This document shows, piece after piece, positions 5,734 to 7,461 of a stretch of 7,461 nt of DNA. Below the pieces are notes generated by a model. That model saw only the letters and a program-made list of their open reading frames with translations. It made no database searches and was not told the origin of the DNA. The stretch is from Trueperaceae bacterium. GTDB lineage: Bacteria; Deinococcota; Deinococci; Deinococcales; Trueperaceae. Position 1 is the first letter of the stretch; each line of letters starts with the position of its first letter. A program made the position numbers and the translations under genes. The DNA is taken from contig SKMG01000395.1 of NCBI GenBank assembly GCA_007121175.1, positions 1 through 7,461 of the forward strand, given 5' to 3'.

Positions 5734-7461
5734 TCACTCGGGAATGATCAGCACCATGCCTCGGAAGATCATGTCCGCGTTCTCGACAACGTTCAGGTTG
5801 GCCGCCAGGATGTCGGGCCAGCGGTTCCCGTCGCGGTAGAAGAAGGTCGCGATCGACGACAACGAGTCGCCGGGCTGGACGGTGTAGATGCCGCGGGCGC
5901 CGGTGAGCCGGGCGATCTCGGACTGCGTCGTCTCTAGGTCGGCGCGCACCATTGCGAGCTGGTCACGCTGCTCCTGGGTGACCTGCTGGAGGCCGGAGTG
6001 CTCGTCGAGCAGACCGGACAACTCGTCGGTCAGGTTCGCGGCGCGCTCTTGCGCATCGTCGAGCGCGCCGACGGTGGCGGCGAGCTGCTCCTCGGTGGTC
6101 TCGCCCCTCCGCTGGGCGACCACCAGCATGGCGGCGAGCTCGTCGCGCTCATTGGCGAGCGCGTCGCGCACGTCTTGGAGGTCATCGCGCTCGGTCCTCA
6201 AGGCGGTGATCTCGGACAGCGCCTGCTCGCGCGTCGCCTCCAGCTCGGCCTCGAGCTCCGCGGCCTGGGCGGCCCCCCGCTCGCGAGCCGCTTCGAGGTC
6301 GGCATTCAGGGCAGCGATCTCGGACTCGGCCTGCTCTCGAGCGGCCTCGAGCTCTGCCCTGAGCGCAGCGATCTCGGACTCGGCCTGCTCCCGGCTCGCC
6401 GCTAACTCCGTGCTCAGCGCAGCGATCTCCGCCTCCGCGCGCTCGCGCGCCGCTTCCAGTTCGGCCTCGAGCTCCGCGACCCGGGCATCCGAGCGCTCAC
6501 GAGCCGCTTCCAGCTCGGCTTCGAGTTCCGCGACCTCGGCATCCGCCCGCTGGCGCGTGGCCTCCAGGTCCGCGCTCAAGGCCGCGATCTCGGCATCCGC
6601 CCGCTCGCGGCTCGCGGCCAACTCGGCCTCGAGGGCAGCGATTTCGGACTCGGCCTGCTCCCGGCTCGCCACCAACTCCGTGCTCAGCGCAGCGATCTCC
6701 GCCTCGGCTTGCTCACGCGCCTCTTCGAGCTCTGCCGTCAAGCCGACGATACGGGCGTCGGCCTGCTGACGGCTCCGCTCGAGCTCTGTGCGCACCGACT
6801 CGAGCTCGGCCTCCAACGCTTCGAGCTCGGACTCCAACGCCTCGAGCTCGGCTTCCAGCGACCCCAGCTCGGCCCTGAGCGCCTCCACTTCAGTGGTGAG
6901 GGCCTCGACGTCTGCCTCGAGCGCCTCCTCGCTCGCCAAGGATGCCTCGAGTCGTTCCTCGAGCGCATCGATCTCGGCGTGGAGCGCATCGATCTCGTTC
7001 TGGCGCGCCTCTACTTCGGCCTCCAGGGCGGCCACCTGGCTCTCGAGCCCTTCGAGGGCGCGTGCCCGCTCGGCCTGCGCGGCATCGAGGATGGCGATCT
7101 CAGCCTCGAACGCCGCGGCCTGGGTGGCGAGCTGGTCACGAAGCTCGGCCTGCTCTGTGGTCAATTGCTCGATGGTGGCTCCGGCCGCGTCGAGCTCCGC
7201 AGCGATCACCTCGAACTCGGCGGTGCGGGCCTCGAGAGCCTGGGTGTGCTCCGCGAGTTCGGCTTCGAGCGAAGCCACTCGTTCCTCGGCTGCCGCAACC
7301 TCGGCTTCGAGCGCGGCCTCCGCCTCCGCGGCGCTCGCCTCCGCCTCGGCCAACGCTTCTTGGGCGGCCTCGAGTGCCTGGTCGCGCTCCTGCTGGGCGC
7401 CTTCGAGCTGGCGGATCTCGGCAGCACGCGCGCTCAGCGCCGCGGAGCGTTCCGAGACCAA
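5734..7461 (-). CDS. Long coiled-coil protein with C-terminal LysM domain (5' end beyond the window)
   Basis: The reading frame is open to the window edge, so these 575 residues are the C-terminal part; the true start lies upstream. Residues are counted from the edge. Residues 1-215 are Ala/Glu-rich helix, ending in clean heptads (LEAELEA, LESELEA) around 195-222. Residues 216-413 are eleven tandem 18-residue units, then more coil to about 520. A LysM domain (525-573) closes the protein with YTVQPGDSLSSIATFFY, RWPDILAANLN and FRGMVLIIP. LysM binds N-acetylglucosamine-containing polymers such as peptidoglycan, so a cell-wall or spacer role is plausible, but the N-terminus that would show secretion or a membrane anchor is not visible. 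The seen part has no lysine or cysteine and no proline before residue 530. The gene converges on the copper operon, with 76 bases between stops. Specific function is unknown. Confidence 0.85.
   Translation of the reverse strand: MVSERSAALSARAAEIRQLEGAQQERDQALEAAQEALAEAEASAAEAEAALEAEVAAAEERVASLEAELAEHTQALEARTAEFEVIAAELDAAGATIEQLTTEQAELRDQLATQAAAFEAEIAILDAAQAERARALEGLESQVAALEAEVEARQNEIDALHAEIDALEERLEASLASEEALEADVEALTTEVEALRAELGSLEAELEALESELEALEAELESVRTELERSRQQADARIVGLTAELEEAREQAEAEIAALSTELVASREQAESEIAALEAELAASRERADAEIAALSADLEATRQRADAEVAELEAELEAARERSDARVAELEAELEAARERAEAEIAALSTELAASREQAESEIAALRAELEAAREQAESEIAALNADLEAARERGAAQAAELEAELEATREQALSEITALRTERDDLQDVRDALANERDELAAMLVVAQRRGETTEEQLAATVGALDDAQERAANLTDELSGLLDEHSGLQQVTQEQRDQLAMVRADLETTQSEIARLTGARGIYTVQPGDSLSSIATFFYRDGNRWPDILAANLNVVENADMIFRGMVLIIPE
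5737..5889 (-). other. LysM domain segment of the coiled-coil gene
   Basis: This stretch encodes the C-terminal LysM fold (beta-alpha-alpha-beta). YTVQPGDSLSSIA is the first strand and turn, RWPDILAANLNVV is the second helix with the conserved Asn, and FRGMVLIIP is the closing strand. The insert FYRDGNRWPDI with a Trp is the variant often found in single-LysM proteins, where the domain sits at the very C-terminus. Only one copy is present. Confidence 0.88.
6223..6816 (-). repeat. Eleven tandem 54-bp (18-residue) repeats
   Basis: Inside the LysM coiled-coil gene, eleven consecutive units of 18 codons can be aligned without gaps. The consensus is close to A-E-A-E-I-A-A-L-x-A-E-L-E-A-A-R-E-R/Q. 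A degenerate twelfth (ALSEITALRTERDDLQDV) follows at the C-terminal side. In each unit hydrophobic residues at positions 5, 8 and 12, with small residues at 15 and 1, give a 3-4-3-4-4 spacing. Units also resemble each other at the DNA level. There are no unique spacers, so it is not a CRISPR array. Confidence 0.88.
6361..6705 (-). repeat. 75-bp near-identical pair, 270 bp apart, within the tandem array
   Basis: Bases 6361-6435 and 6631-6705 differ at only four positions (6364, 6373, 6401 and 6403 of the first copy). They include uninterrupted identical blocks of 27 and 32 bases. The 270-base offset equals exactly five 54-base units. This points to duplication or gene conversion of a multi-unit block, more recent than the divergence of the other units. 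Confidence 0.8.

Noticed and set aside
5888..6769. 293-codon Ser/Ala/Arg-rich open frame on the plus strand
   Set aside because: It is the antisense reading of the 54-bp repeats; its apparent periodicity simply mirrors the coiled-coil gene, which ends in a genuine LysM domain.
6223..6816. Regular 54-base repeats considered as a CRISPR or minisatellite array
   Set aside because: There are no unique spacers, the units are contiguous, and the frame is preserved throughout a protein-coding helix.

Overview
This is a high-G+C window with a strong preference for G or C at third codon positions. It most likely comes from the chromosome of an actinobacterium. The support is a CsoR-family regulator very close in sequence to Mycobacterium tuberculosis CsoR, a matching G-tract CsoR operator, GTG start usage and an acpP-fabF pair. 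A free-living lineage such as Acidimicrobiia would fit, but nothing here fixes the rank below phylum. No tRNA, rRNA, CRISPR array or insertion sequence was seen, and no gap without a gene exceeds about 175 bases.

Region 1 (1-1624) is fatty-acid synthesis. A possible promoter lies in the first 60 bases. It is followed by an acyl carrier protein gene with a strong Shine-Dalgarno sequence and, 49 bases later, a fabF-type condensing enzyme that would use that ACP as its acyl donor and acceptor carrier. All catalytic residues of both proteins are present.

Region 2 (1625-5657) is a compact copper-handling operon, copZ - csoR - copA - DUF305. A 173-base intergenic stretch carries a hairpin without a U-tract, a probable -10 element and a palindromic CsoR-type operator just before the first gene. 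The gene order suggests a self-regulating circuit. The regulator is the second gene, coupled by a 4-base ATGA overlap to the CopZ chaperone gene. The P1B-type Cu(I) ATPase follows, and it overlaps by 4 bases a gene for a membrane-anchored DUF305 protein with paired His-His motifs. The inferred flow is Cu(I) from CopZ to CopA to the outside, with the DUF305 protein as an outward-facing metal-binding partner. Notably, the regulator has a Cys-His-His sensor triad instead of the usual Cys-His-Cys.

Region 3 (5658-7461) starts with a 12-bp perfect hairpin between convergent genes. It is followed on the minus strand by the C-terminal 575 residues of a long coiled-coil protein ending in a LysM domain; the N-terminus lies beyond the window. 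The coil contains perfect heptads that run into eleven tandem 18-residue units (54-bp DNA period). The visible part contains no lysine or cysteine and no proline before the LysM domain. This repeat architecture, and the copper operon with its DUF305 member and altered sensor, are the parts most worth a second look.
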